This document shows, piece by piece, positions 9,643-19,373 of a DNA stretch of 64,000 bases (position 1 is the stretch's first letter; each line of letters opens with the position of its first letter). The position numbers and the translations under genes are program-made. The notes beneath the pieces are model-generated. The model had not been told where the DNA came from. It saw nothing but the letters and a program-made list of their open reading frames with translations, and did not search any database. Source of the stretch: Pseudobacter ginsenosidimutans (GTDB lineage Bacteria > Bacteroidota > Bacteroidia > Chitinophagales > Chitinophagaceae); NCBI RefSeq assembly GCF_007970185.1, contig NZ_CP042431.1, positions 6,076,001 through 6,140,000 on the forward strand, in the 5' to 3' direction.

Positions 9643-12540
9643 TCATTGTTTTTTCAATTGCTCCAACCGTTTGAGCAGGTCAGCCATTTGTTCGCGGAGT
9701 TCCGTCCTCAACTTTAGATTCTCTGCTTTCAGGTTTTCTATTTCCCTGATCAATTGCTGTGTAGCGCTGATGTTCAGTGTGGTCAATGCATCATAATCCA
9801 CATTCAACAGATCGTTTACCTTTTTACCATATACAAATATGTTTTCAGTGACAATCGCAGGTATGGTGAAACTATCGGGACCGTTAACTGTTATCACATA
9901 CGTTCTTTCACCGCTTTTATCCAGGATCAGTTTTACTTCATCACCCGTGATGAATCCATGAGGTTTACTGGTAGTGATCACTGTTGACCCGTCAATATTT
10001 TTTACAGATCTCGCTAATTCCAAAATGGTAGGGATTGTTCCCCTGCCCTGGCTCACTGCAACCGGATATATTTCTTTTATCTGCTGCGCGATCACCTTTT
10101 TTTGCCGGCCACTCCCCTGGCTTATTTCATCTTTATAGGTATAGTCTGTTACCTGGATCTTCTCAAGAATAGCCAGGTCTGCCTGGTTATCGGTAATACT
10201 GATTATGTTTTTGATCCTTGCATCAGAGGTAGCCAGGTAGCCACCACCATTTGACCAGACCCAGCCATCAGCACGTAGTACGATGCCACCGGATGAGCTC
10301 ACATCCTGCACAATATTGGAAGTGTTTACGTGAAAATAGGATCGCTGCTGGCTGGGCGCTCCGGCAGTTGATCCTCCGGTGATATGCAATTGCGCTCCGG
10401 GGCTTGTTGTACCTATACCCACCCAGCCATTGTCTGTAATGGAACTATTCACCAGCACACTGCCATTCCATTTTGAGATTTGGTTGGGGCTCATACTGCC
10501 CACCTTTGGATCTGCTTCCAGCCAATTGATAGCCGCCCAGCTCGCATTACCGGATGCATCTGTTCTTAATACATAATTATTAACGGCGCCTGTTGCCATT
10601 TGGAAATTGGTGGTTTTGGTAGTACCCGCCACATCAAGCTTGGTAGCCGGTGAGCCTGTACCTATTCCAACATTCCCTGCGCCTGAAATATCAGTGTTGA
10701 TAGCATAAATAACATTGGCGATGCTTACCTGGTTGCTGGCGTTGCCGTTTGGTACCTGTGCGTTATAACCGATGGCAGTATTGTTTGAACCAGTAAAAAG
10801 AATTTGACCTGCCCGGTTACCCATTGCCGTGTTATTGATCCCTGTTGTATTATTGGCTAAAGCCCTTTCACCGATGGCGTGATTACCACTCCCTGTTGTA
10901 TTTAAGCTCAAAGCCTCATTACCTATCGCAGTATTGTTATTCCCGGTTGTATTGGCGTTTAATGCAAAGCCGATAGCAGCATTATTATAGCCGGTTGTAT
11001 TACTAAGCATAGTGGACCCACCAATAGCAGCATTACCGAAACCGATAGTATTCAGCCTTAATGCGTCCGCGCCTATAGCTACATTGTTCCAGCCTGTTGT
11101 ATTTGTGAGTAAGGTATTATAGCCTACCGCGGTATTGGATGCTCCGGTAGTATTGGCTTTGAGAGAATTGCTTCCTGTTGCGGTATTATACCTCGCCGTA
11201 GTATTTGCAGCCAATGCATCAGATCCGATCGCTACGTTATTCCAGGCTGTAGAATTTGCTGCCAATGCACCTGCACCAATAGCTGTATTGAATCCTCCGG
11301 TGGTATTCACCACCAATGCATTTACTCCAAACGCAGAATTGGAATTACCATCTACATTCGATGCCAGTGCCCTGTAACCTACGGCTGTGCCGGATCCGCC
11401 AGTGGTGTTGGCAGCCAGCGCCCACATACCGTTAGCCACATTGTAAAGCCCTGTTGTGTTGGAAAGCATGCTTTCGAAACCAACAGCCGTATTCCCGGGA
11501 ACTGTAGAAGCCATTAAGCTTCTTACTCCCATTGCAGTATTTTGCCCGCCTGTTACATTACTGGTTAAAGCCTCCAGTCCCACAGCAGTATTTTCATGAC
11601 CGGCTGTAACACTTGCCAATGATCTTGTACCCAATGCAGTATTTGAAACACCCGTTCTATTACTGAACAGTGAACGGTAACCGAAAGCCGAATTCTCGGA
11701 AGTATTCATAGAATTACTCAGCGCCTCAAAACCTATGGCAGTGTTATTGTTTCCCTGCTGGTTGTACCTTAATGCATGATACCCCATAGCAACATTATAA
11801 CTACCGCCTGAATTCAATTGCATGGCATTGGTGCCAATGGCCATATTTCCTGATCCGGTGGTATTATTGATCAGTGCATACGAACCAATGGCAACATTTG
11901 CGCCACCATTTGTATTGGAATAGAGCGTCCGATGACCGATAGCCGTATTTCCATACCCATCGTAATTTGAATAAAGTGCATTGTATCCGACAGCAACATT
12001 GTTTGATCCATTCCTGGTAGATGCCAGGGCATTAGCTCCTATACCGGTATTTTCAGCACCTGTAATGGGATTTAGTAATGTTCCGTTCCCGAATGAAGTA
12101 TTGGACCAGCCAAGCCTGCCGGACAAAACTCCATTCCTCTTAAAAAAGATATCAATATCATCAGTTGTACCAATAAAATGTGCACCTGCACTGGTTCCTG
12201 CGTTACCTCCGATGTTCCACGTTGTGCCAATGGCAGCACCTGCCAGCGATACCCAACTTGTGCTGTTATTGTTCCAGTAATAAAAACCAGGCTGATTACC
12301 TCCAGCCGCAGTGGTCAGATATACCAACATGCCATGCTGAAGGATCGTAGGATTTATTGCCGGAAACGCATCAATCCTGGGAAAGATGATCCCATCTGTA
12401 TTGGCAGGTGTGGCAGGATTAGTGGCCTTCACCTCTAATGTGGCATTTGGCGTTGTAGTGCCAACACCTACATTTTGTGCAATAAGACCGGCAGGAAGCA
12501 GTATACTGAAAAGTAAAGGATACAGTGTTTGGGGTCTCAT
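9643..12540 (-). CDS. Fibre-like repeat protein with C-terminal endosialidase chaperone (peptidase S74)
   Basis: 965 residues from the ATG at 12540, which gives a normal signal peptide ending LIAQ; an upstream ATG at 12585 only adds a polar leader. After a VGVGTTTPNATLEV head motif come 26 tandem 17-residue units of the form NTAIGxxALxxNTTGxx, then further GIGTxSPxxxL motifs. Next is an S74 intramolecular chaperone domain with the conserved LATSDARIKNI; in characterised members the protein trimerises and cuts itself just before this Ser-Asp. The end is a leucine-rich coiled coil. It resembles a trimeric phage tail fibre or adhesin stalk, but the signal peptide and lack of phage genes point to a cell-surface role. 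It diverges from a TPR-HTH regulator. Confidence 0.88.
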   Translation of the reverse strand: MRPQTLYPLLFSILLPAGLIAQNVGVGTTTPNATLEVKATNPATPANTDGIIFPRIDAFPAINPTILQHGMLVYLTTAAGGNQPGFYYWNNNSTSWVSLAGAAIGTTWNIGGNAGTSAGAHFIGTTDDIDIFFKRNGVLSGRLGWSNTSFGNGTLLNPITGAENTGIGANALASTRNGSNNVAVGYNALYSNYDGYGNTAIGHRTLYSNTNGGANVAIGSYALINNTTGSGNMAIGTNAMQLNSGGSYNVAMGYHALRYNQQGNNNTAIGFEALSNSMNTSENSAFGYRSLFSNRTGVSNTALGTRSLASVTAGHENTAVGLEALTSNVTGGQNTAMGVRSLMASTVPGNTAVGFESMLSNTTGLYNVANGMWALAANTTGGSGTAVGYRALASNVDGNSNSAFGVNALVVNTTGGFNTAIGAGALAANSTAWNNVAIGSDALAANTTARYNTATGSNSLKANTTGASNTAVGYNTLLTNTTGWNNVAIGADALRLNTIGFGNAAIGGSTMLSNTTGYNNAAIGFALNANTTGNNNTAIGNEALSLNTTGSGNHAIGERALANNTTGINNTAMGNRAGQILFTGSNNTAIGYNAQVPNGNASNQVSIANVIYAINTDISGAGNVGIGTGSPATKLDVAGTTKTTNFQMATGAVNNYVLRTDASGNASWAAINWLEADPKVGSMSPNQISKWNGSVLVNSSITDNGWVGIGTTSPGAQLHITGGSTAGAPSQQRSYFHVNTSNIVQDVSSSGGIVLRADGWVWSNGGGYLATSDARIKNIISITDNQADLAILEKIQVTDYTYKDEISQGSGRQKKVIAQQIKEIYPVAVSQGRGTIPTILELARSVKNIDGSTVITTSKPHGFITGDEVKLILDKSGERTYVITVNGPDSFTIPAIVTENIFVYGKKVNDLLNVDYDALTTLNISATQQLIREIENLKAENLKLRTELREQMADLLKRLEQLKKQ
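10732..12051 (-). repeat. 26 tandem copies of a diverged 51-bp coding repeat
   Basis: Inside the fibre gene, 26 units of 17 residues (two are 16) follow N-[TV]-A-[IVM]-G-x-x-[AS]-[LM]-x-x-N-T-T-G-x-x. The nucleotide copies are well diverged, so this is an old array and not a recent slippage product. The pattern matches left-handed beta-roll repeats of YadA-type heads. Confidence 0.9.
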
Positions 12541-12636
12541 GGAATTGTTTTTCAGTGGTGATTGTTTTTTTATAGGAGAAAGCATATAACTGAGCGCCCA
12601 AAACTAATAGATGAGATAAATCCCGCTGAATTTTTG

Positions 12637-12736
12637 CGGTGGACAAACATCCAAAACCCGGTGGACAAACGAAATTTTACAGATGAGTGGACAAATTCCC
12701 GTTCTTTCCTGTTTTATCTTTGAGTATGTCCACCGC
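12637..12736. promoter_or_regulatory. Three direct and one inverted GTGGACA motifs in the divergent promoter region
   Basis: CGGTGGACAAAC occurs at 12637-12648 and 12659-12670, GTGGACAAA again at 12687-12695, and an inverted copy TGTCCACCGC at 12727-12736, exactly complementary to 12636-12645. The direct copies are spaced 22 and 26 bp, about two to two and a half helical turns. They lie between the divergent fibre and TPR-HTH genes; the inverted copy overlaps the regulator start. A role as operators for that regulator is inferred. Confidence 0.55.
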
Positions 12737-14594
12737 CTTTCCGAAAAAACACCCAACATTGTTTCCTTCCCGTGGAATAATAAAGAAGCACTGGCTTATA
12801 GCCCTGCTTATCATGATTAATTGCGTACCGGCTACCCCTCAGACTCCGGTCAGTTCCGCAACCTCCGCCAGGCTGATACAGCATCCCGGTGATTACGACA
12901 GTCTTTATTCCGCCTGCAAACAGGCAGCGCCCGACAATGTGCATCGCATCTGCAGTGATTTTTTTCGCAGTCATGGTATAAGAAAATTTCCAGAAGAGAT
13001 GGTGCAGTTTTGCAAACAACTGAAAGATCGTTGTCAAAAGGAAAACAATCAATCGCTTTTGCGAAGAATGGTCCTGGTGGAAAAGTCTGCACAACTGAAA
13101 TATCAGCATGCTTCGCCGGAGGATGCCGACAAAGAATTTGAAGCCCTGTATAATGATTACATAAAAGAACTGGATCATTCAGCCGCACTGGAAACCCTGT
13201 TTGAGCTGGCGCAATACCAGCATCGAACATCGCGCAATATCCAGGCAATTAAAGTTTTGTTCTTTGCAGAAAAAATTGCCATAAAATATGGATTGCAGCA
13301 GGATATCTCTTTTCAGGCCATCCTGCATAAGATTGGTTATATATTATGGGAACTTGACAAACCGCAACGCTCTATTGACTATTTCAAAAGATCATTGGCA
13401 ACAGGCAAGGGCATTACGATGGATTCTCTTGTATCACTGAATGGCATCGGAATCAATTACCAGAAAATGGATAGCCTGGCTGAATCAGTGCGCTATTTCG
13501 ATGAAGCCTCGGCAACGGCTCTTGCATCAGGCAATACTGATTTCAATACCGTGGTACAGGGATCCTCCGCCGTTACTTTATATAAAATGGGCAGGTATGC
13601 AGAAGCCTATCACAATCTGATGAAGGAAAAAGAACTGAGCTTCAGGGAAAATCTTTGGGGTAATGCATCAGAAGACTTTTACTGGCTGGTAAAAATAGAA
13701 TTGCAGCGCAATCGCCTGGCAGCTTGTAAAGCGCTGCTGGATTCATTCAATGCCATCACTCCTGCTATCAGGTCTGATGACTACGCTTCCTTTAAGAAAA
13801 AACATGAAGCAGCTTATCTCTACTACGAAAAATTGCAGGACCATAAGAACGCACTGGCCTCATACAAAGCCTTTGTTCGTTATGATTCGCTGTTCCAGGA
13901 TCATGGCAATAAGAACAAGATCTCTGAACTGGAGCTGGATGCAGCAGTTCGCGTGTATGAAGATGAAATGGCATCTAAGGAAAGAGCAAAAAAAACAAGG
14001 GCTGCAGTGGAGCTCGTCATAGTAACAGTCATAACAACTTTCATCGGCCTGATCATCTATCTCCTTTATAGAAAAATAAAACGAATAGAGATCGACAAAA
14101 CCAATACGGAAAAGATAAACCTTCAAAGGGAGGCCGAAATTCAGGCGCTTAAAGTTCAATTGCTCTCGCAGCTGGAAACGATCAGAAATGAAAATTCCAA
14201 TTTCCAGGCTCCGCTTGCATTGAAAACGAACGCCGGCTCCGGCAATTCCCTGTATGATGAAATACCTGTTCTGCCAGGGGAAGAATTGGATCGGGAACCC
14301 GAAAGCCTTCTTTTCCTCAAAGAATTCAATCTCGCACAAAAGGAACAGTGGAATGAATTTAAAAACTCATTCAATAAGGTATATCCTGCTTTTGAAAAAA
14401 GTATTGTTCAAAGGATCGGTCCTGTCTCAGGAGCCGAACTCAGGTTAATGATGCTGCACAAACTGGGGCTCAACAACAAAGAAATAGCCCATACATTGCT
14501 CATATCACCCGATAGCGTGAAAAAAGCAAAGTACAGGCTGTACAAAAAGATCGGTATTAATTCAGCTGAAGAGCTGGACGAATTTTTAGCATGA
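12726..14594 (+). CDS. Membrane-bound TPR regulator with LuxR-like C-terminal HTH
   Basis: About 622 residues from the ATG at 12726; a GTG at 12687 is also in frame but lies inside a repeated motif. N-terminal signal or anchor (~20-35), TPR helices to about 400, one membrane span (~VELVIVTVITTFIGLIIYLLY, trimmed at its ends) near 425-445, a coiled coil, and a C-terminal helix-turn-helix with ELRLMMLHKLGLNNKEIA and ISPDSVKKAKYRLYKKIG. This design puts the sensor outside and a DNA-binding domain inside in a single protein with no kinase. It diverges from the fibre and T9SS cassette and is the natural candidate for controlling it. Confidence 0.85.
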   Translation: MSTAFPKKHPTLFPSRGIIKKHWLIALLIMINCVPATPQTPVSSATSARLIQHPGDYDSLYSACKQAAPDNVHRICSDFFRSHGIRKFPEEMVQFCKQLKDRCQKENNQSLLRRMVLVEKSAQLKYQHASPEDADKEFEALYNDYIKELDHSAALETLFELAQYQHRTSRNIQAIKVLFFAEKIAIKYGLQQDISFQAILHKIGYILWELDKPQRSIDYFKRSLATGKGITMDSLVSLNGIGINYQKMDSLAESVRYFDEASATALASGNTDFNTVVQGSSAVTLYKMGRYAEAYHNLMKEKELSFRENLWGNASEDFYWLVKIELQRNRLAACKALLDSFNAITPAIRSDDYASFKKKHEAAYLYYEKLQDHKNALASYKAFVRYDSLFQDHGNKNKISELELDAAVRVYEDEMASKERAKKTRAAVELVIVTVITTFIGLIIYLLYRKIKRIEIDKTNTEKINLQREAEIQALKVQLLSQLETIRNENSNFQAPLALKTNAGSGNSLYDEIPVLPGEELDREPESLLFLKEFNLAQKEQWNEFKNSFNKVYPAFEKSIVQRIGPVSGAELRLMMLHKLGLNNKEIAHTLLISPDSVKKAKYRLYKKIGINSAEELDEFLA

Positions 14595-14622
14595 CAATAG
14601 AAAAAAGATCTTATTCCTTCTT

Positions 14623-15189
14623 CTAATCATTCAACTTCAGATAAGCTTTCACTGTCTCATATTCCGGCCATTTTACCTGGGCGGCTGAATTTGCTTTGGC
14701 ATTGCCAGGCACAATCATATACCGGTATTGCTGAAATTTTTTACCCTTATTGTCAAGTACGGTGCCCACATCCCCGTTGGAATACAAAGAGATCGTCTTT
14801 TCATACGCACTCATTTGAATGTAAAGTCCATTTCCGCTGGAATAAGGCAGGGAATAAATTACAGGATCAGTAATATCACTGGAATTAATATACGCTTTTA
14901 CATCTGCGATACTCAACATCTCTTTCGTAAGTTTCGGTACTTCAATATCAGCATAATAACCTATTGTATCGATTGAACCTCCGGCAGTATGTATTGTATC
15001 GGGCTTATATTTTACATCCAGCCAATCGGAATAGATCACACCATCAGCAACGCCTTCTCCTTTGGGTCCGGGAGGACCAGCAGGTCCCTCTGCTCCGGCA
15101 GGACCTTCTTTACTACAGGAGACCAGGAACATGACAAAAAGCAATCCTGACAGGAGCACTAACGGGGAACTAAGGGTTCGTCTTTTCAT
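14623..15189 (-). CDS. Collagen-like lipoprotein
   Basis: 188 residues from the ATG at 15189, which gives a clean lipoprotein signal with lipobox LVSC; an ATG 27 bases upstream also exists. Directly after the lipidated cysteine come SKE and a short collagen-like Gly-X-Y run of seven triplets (GPAGAEGPAGPPGPKGEG). A C-terminal beta domain of ~140 residues has no known function. In Bacteroidota this lipoprotein architecture is common, and the collagen stub probably trimerises the protein near the membrane. It converges with the TPR-HTH gene and lies downstream of the hybrid regulator gene on the same strand. Confidence 0.8.
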   Translation of the reverse strand: MKRRTLSSPLVLLSGLLFVMFLVSCSKEGPAGAEGPAGPPGPKGEGVADGVIYSDWLDVKYKPDTIHTAGGSIDTIGYYADIEVPKLTKEMLSIADVKAYINSSDITDPVIYSLPYSSGNGLYIQMSAYEKTISLYSNGDVGTVLDNKGKKFQQYRYMIVPGNAKANSAAQVKWPEYETVKAYLKLND

Positions 15190-15296
15190 ATTTGAACGGA
15201 AAAAAAACTGTCTCATAATTTCTTTTGAAGCACAAAATTACCTTCCGGACCTGCCGGAGGGGTGTAAATAATTCGTCAGAGACTATCAGTTTTTGG

Positions 15297-18200
15297 TCAT
15301 TTCTGCTTTGAAACCCAGTCTGATGGCGATAATCCGAATTGTTCTTTAAAACATTGGCTGAAATAAGAGGGACTGCTGAAACCAGTCCGGTAGGCAGCAG
15401 TAGCAATATCGAGTCCGCCTGCTATCATGCCGGAGGCGCGCTGCAATCTGTACTGACGGATGAGGTCAACCGCTGTAATATTAAGCAGAGCTTTTATTTT
15501 CCGGTTGAGGGTGCTGCGGCTGGCCGCCATCACTTTACAGAGATGATCCACATCCAGCTCGGGATCGTCCAGCTTCGCTTCAATTTCCTGGTATAGTTTC
15601 TCGAGGAAAGGATCGGTAATTGTTGGCAGAGGTTCCTCCGGAGCAAGATTGGCTAATTGCATCTGCCATCTTTCCCTTTGCTTTTGCTGCAACTGGTAAA
15701 GATTGGCGGTACGCAGCTCCAGCTCCCGCAAACTGAAAGGCTTGGTAATATAATCGTCCGCACCAGCTCCCAGACCTTTCAGGCGGGCATCATGAGCGGA
15801 TTTCGAGGTGAGTAAAATAAATCCGATATGCGAGGTCCGGCTGTCTTCCTTGCAGATCCTGCAAAGGTCAAATCCATTCTGTCCCGGCATCATCACATCG
15901 CAGATGACCATATCCGGTAGTTCCTGCAAAATGATCTCCCAGGCTTTGAGTCCATCCGATGCCTCCAGTACACGGTACCGACCGCTCAGGGTTTCCACCA
16001 GGAAGGCGCGTAACTCATCATTGTCTTCCACTACCAGCAATAAAGGCAGATCTTCCGGTGACGCCTGTACGCTTTTCTTAATTGTAAGCGGCTCCTCAGT
16101 TATTGTACTGGTTGGAGCAGCAGCCGTTTTTTCTAAAGGAACTGTAACTGTAAACCGGGTTTGTTTGCCGGGCTCGCTTTCCACGGTAATACTGCCCTTC
16201 ATCAATGTTGTCAGTTCTTTTACCAACGACAAACCAATGCCGGTGCCCCCGTAATTGCGCAGGTCGGAATCATCCACCTGGTAAAAACGGGTGAATATTT
16301 TTTGCTGCAACGCTGCCGGTATACCCGGACCGTTATCGCATACTTCCAGCTTGAGCTGATTGTCTGTGGCAGACGAGAGGGTCACTGCTACTATCCCGTT
16401 TACCGGTGCAAATTTGAGGGCATTACTGAGCAGGTTGCTTACGATCTTCTCCCATTTTTCCTCGTCAAAAAGATAGAAGCCGCTTACAGTTGAAGTAAAA
16501 CTAAGTGCAATATTCTTTTCTCTGGCATTGGCATCGAAAGCGCTCACGCAGCTGGCCGTAAACACATTTATTTCACCCGCAGCTGCTTTCAGCTTGAGTT
16601 GGCCGTTGTTCAGTTTGGCAAAATCAAGGAATTCATTCACCAGTCGTAATAATTGTGTTGAGTTCTTCCGGGCTGTGGTGATATTCTTTACAGTTGCCGG
16701 TGGTAATGCAGGATCATGCTCCAGGCTTTCAAGCGGAGTATGTATAAGGGTCAGAGGCGTTCTGAACTCATGGGTGATATTACTGAAGAAGCGGTCTTTC
16801 AGTTCATCGATCTCGCGTAAACGAAGGGCCTCTCTTTTTTCAAACAACAGGTTTTGCTGGATCTGCAGCCTGCGTTCCCTGAATACCAGGTACCATCTTA
16901 TCAATGCCAACACAGCGAGTATGTACAGCGCCCATGCCCACCAGGTGCGCCAGAAAGGAGGTTCTATATTCACTTTTATGGAAGTGATGGCAGGGCTCCA
17001 TTCACCATTGGGGTCAGTAGCATTCAGGAGTAAAGTATAATTGCCAGGCAACAGTGCAGAGTAGTTGGCAAGATTAGAGTATCCGGTCTCGATCCAACCT
17101 TTATCGGCGCCCAACAAACGATAACGGTATTTTATCTTTTGTGGCTGATTGTACATCAGTGCAGCAAACTCAAACGACAGATAATTCCTGTCGTACGGCA
17201 AACTGATAACAGATAAAGTACTGAGGGATTCTTTCACAATGCTACCGGGCAGGTTGATGTCCTGTTTTTCATTGTTGATCTGCAAACCGGTCAGCAAAAC
17301 GGGTACGGGACTGGTTTTGCCGCTGGTCTCAAAATCGTCCGGATGGAAGATGGTATAGCCGTCGAGTCCTCCGAACAGCAATTGTCCGTCAGGGAGTTTT
17401 AGTTTGTGCGCCCGGTTGAATTCATTGCCTTGTAAGCCGTCGGTCTTTTCAAATACAGTGATATGGCTGGTCCTGGGATCGAGCCTGAAGATGCCTTTGT
17501 TGGTGCTGCACCAGATCTTTCCGGATCTATCCGGGAGGATACAGTAGATGGTATTGTTGGGCAGACCGTCTTCTTCTGTGTAGATGCGCTGCATTCCTTT
17601 TTGGGCATCCCATAACATCAATCCACCGCCACGGGAGCCAACCCAGAATTTATTCTTGTCGGACGGGTCTGCACAGATCTCGGTAAGCACATTGGGAACG
17701 ATATGATCTCCTAACGGTCCGGTATACTTGCGGATGAGTTTCTTTCCATCAAACTGGAACAGTCCATGAGTATTGGTTGCCATCCAGATGAAGCCGCCGA
17801 TGTATTTGGCGTCAGTCATCTGCACGTCTGTAAAATTTCCGGGATCGGGTTGCAGCTTTCTGGGCACAGCATCGGGATTGCTCCAGGCATACCACACTGC
17901 TTCAACCTGATCGAATGCCCAGATCTCATTGCCGGGCATCGTCACAATTCCTGTAAAGATCCTTTGCGCAGGCAGATGGGTAAATCGCCGGAATCCCTGT
18001 TTTGTAAATTGAAAAACAGCGGAACGATCATACCAGTTATTGCAGGAATAAAGTTGGCCTTTATCATCCCATGCCTGCCTGAAATAATACGCTGCATCAG
18101 GAATTCTCCAATCCGGCGGCAAGAGTTCTTTGCTGCTGCCAAGCAATTCCGTGGCCATTTCTATAAAGTTGCCGCTGTTTTTGTAGGATTGAAAATGAAG

Positions 18201-19334
18201 CGCCTGAAGATCTATTTTCAAGAGTCCCTGTGCGTTCAGGCTCACCCACAACACATCCGATCTGTCGATGTAAAAAGAGCTGATCCGGCTAGGTAATCCC
18301 GTGTGTTCCCAGAGTAATTCAAGCACTCCGCTTTCGGTAAGCCGGTAGATACATCCAAAATATTCAAAATAGATCCGGCCAGCCGGATCCACCTGTAATC
18401 CATTATTTCCCTCGATCGCATTGCTTTTGGGAGCCGGCAGAGGAATGATGACGCTGCTTTTTTTATCGATATCCAGTATGGTCAGCACATTCTTTTCCAG
18501 GATGGCCAGCTTATTGTCCTGAAAGGGTACGATGGAAAATTTCTCTCCAAAGATCTTGAACGGGTCAACAGTTTCGGACAATGGCGCCAGCCCTGTTTTA
18601 AAACCAACCCACCTGAAGCTTTTCCGCCCGGTATCACTTACATGTACACCCGATCTATTGACCACATAGATCCTTCCTTCGGGCGACTCTGCGATAGCAC
18701 AAATTGTATCGTTCTGCAATTGCCCATTGGCTGTATTGGCGTATTGGATCTCCCCTGTTATTCTGTTCATCCAGCCTATCCCTTTGTGGCCGTTTACTGT
18801 GAAGAACCAATTGTTGGTAGTGTAACCGAACCTGTAAGACTGCCACCGGATCCCGGGTATGGCCGCCAGCTGCTTTCGAATATTATTACGGGAAGCCCTG
18901 AACGATCTCAGGTCAAATTCATCGTCTTTCCCCGCATCATAATAGATGGTAACGATATTATCGACCAGCTTGCCCAAACCACCGAGGGTATTGGCAGCGA
19001 GGCTTGAGCTGTCTTTGGGATTATACCGGAACGTCCTGAACTTCCTGCCATCATAACGGTTAAGCCCATCCATCGTGCTCAGCCAGATGAATCCGTCCGC
19101 ATCCTGGATGATACCGGTGATATAACTTTGGGAGAGCCCGTCTTCCACTCCAAAATGTTGCTGATTGGAAAAGAGGCGTTGCTGTCCGGATACAGACAGG
19201 GATATAGTAAACAGGCAGCTGATCAGGAATAATCCGGCTCTGCCTGCGGGAAATGAATAGACAACCGTAGTTTTCAAATTGCGGGAGTTTGAAAGAATTT
19301 CCGGATCTGGCGTTGACCAGTATCCAGCTTGCAA
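15297..19334 (-). CDS. Hybrid two-component system regulator (one-protein HTCS)
   Basis: 1345 residues joining a sensor, histidine kinase, receiver and AraC activator. Order: signal segment (~30-50), two-component propeller repeats (first one FGVEDGLSQSYI...GFIWLSTMDGLNRYDG), a Y_Y_Y domain, a membrane span (~WWAWALYILAVLALIRWYL, near 790-810), HisKA with H-box NITHEFRTPLTL near 855, HATPase with NLLSNALKFAP and DNGPGIP, a receiver with CDVMMPG near 1145, and two AraC helix-turn-helix units at ~1240-1345. In this family the periplasmic propeller senses an oligosaccharide and the AraC end switches on a nearby glycan-use locus. Here no SusC/SusD pair or glycosidase is adjacent, so its targets are unknown. 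Confidence 0.95.
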   Translation of the reverse strand: MQAGYWSTPDPEILSNSRNLKTTVVYSFPAGRAGLFLISCLFTISLSVSGQQRLFSNQQHFGVEDGLSQSYITGIIQDADGFIWLSTMDGLNRYDGRKFRTFRYNPKDSSSLAANTLGGLGKLVDNIVTIYYDAGKDDEFDLRSFRASRNNIRKQLAAIPGIRWQSYRFGYTTNNWFFTVNGHKGIGWMNRITGEIQYANTANGQLQNDTICAIAESPEGRIYVVNRSGVHVSDTGRKSFRWVGFKTGLAPLSETVDPFKIFGEKFSIVPFQDNKLAILEKNVLTILDIDKKSSVIIPLPAPKSNAIEGNNGLQVDPAGRIYFEYFGCIYRLTESGVLELLWEHTGLPSRISSFYIDRSDVLWVSLNAQGLLKIDLQALHFQSYKNSGNFIEMATELLGSSKELLPPDWRIPDAAYYFRQAWDDKGQLYSCNNWYDRSAVFQFTKQGFRRFTHLPAQRIFTGIVTMPGNEIWAFDQVEAVWYAWSNPDAVPRKLQPDPGNFTDVQMTDAKYIGGFIWMATNTHGLFQFDGKKLIRKYTGPLGDHIVPNVLTEICADPSDKNKFWVGSRGGGLMLWDAQKGMQRIYTEEDGLPNNTIYCILPDRSGKIWCSTNKGIFRLDPRTSHITVFEKTDGLQGNEFNRAHKLKLPDGQLLFGGLDGYTIFHPDDFETSGKTSPVPVLLTGLQINNEKQDINLPGSIVKESLSTLSVISLPYDRNYLSFEFAALMYNQPQKIKYRYRLLGADKGWIETGYSNLANYSALLPGNYTLLLNATDPNGEWSPAITSIKVNIEPPFWRTWWAWALYILAVLALIRWYLVFRERRLQIQQNLLFEKREALRLREIDELKDRFFSNITHEFRTPLTLIHTPLESLEHDPALPPATVKNITTARKNSTQLLRLVNEFLDFAKLNNGQLKLKAAAGEINVFTASCVSAFDANAREKNIALSFTSTVSGFYLFDEEKWEKIVSNLLSNALKFAPVNGIVAVTLSSATDNQLKLEVCDNGPGIPAALQQKIFTRFYQVDDSDLRNYGGTGIGLSLVKELTTLMKGSITVESEPGKQTRFTVTVPLEKTAAAPTSTITEEPLTIKKSVQASPEDLPLLLVVEDNDELRAFLVETLSGRYRVLEASDGLKAWEIILQELPDMVICDVMMPGQNGFDLCRICKEDSRTSHIGFILLTSKSAHDARLKGLGAGADDYITKPFSLRELELRTANLYQLQQKQRERWQMQLANLAPEEPLPTITDPFLEKLYQEIEAKLDDPELDVDHLCKVMAASRSTLNRKIKALLNITAVDLIRQYRLQRASGMIAGGLDIATAAYRTGFSSPSYFSQCFKEQFGLSPSDWVSKQK

Positions 19335-19373
19335 AGAAAAGATTTTTCTTTGCTAAATACTCCCGGTTTCTTT

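Noticed and set aside
10732-12051. A CRISPR or satellite array
   Set aside because: The 51-bp units are diverged, have no spacers and translate to a regular protein repeat.
9643-12540. Prophage tail fibre
   Set aside because: It has a secretion signal and no phage structural, lysis or integrase gene nearby.
12687-12725. GTG start of the TPR-HTH gene
   Set aside because: The GTG lies within the repeated GTGGACAAA motif; the ATG at 12726 leaves the signal segment close to the N-terminus.
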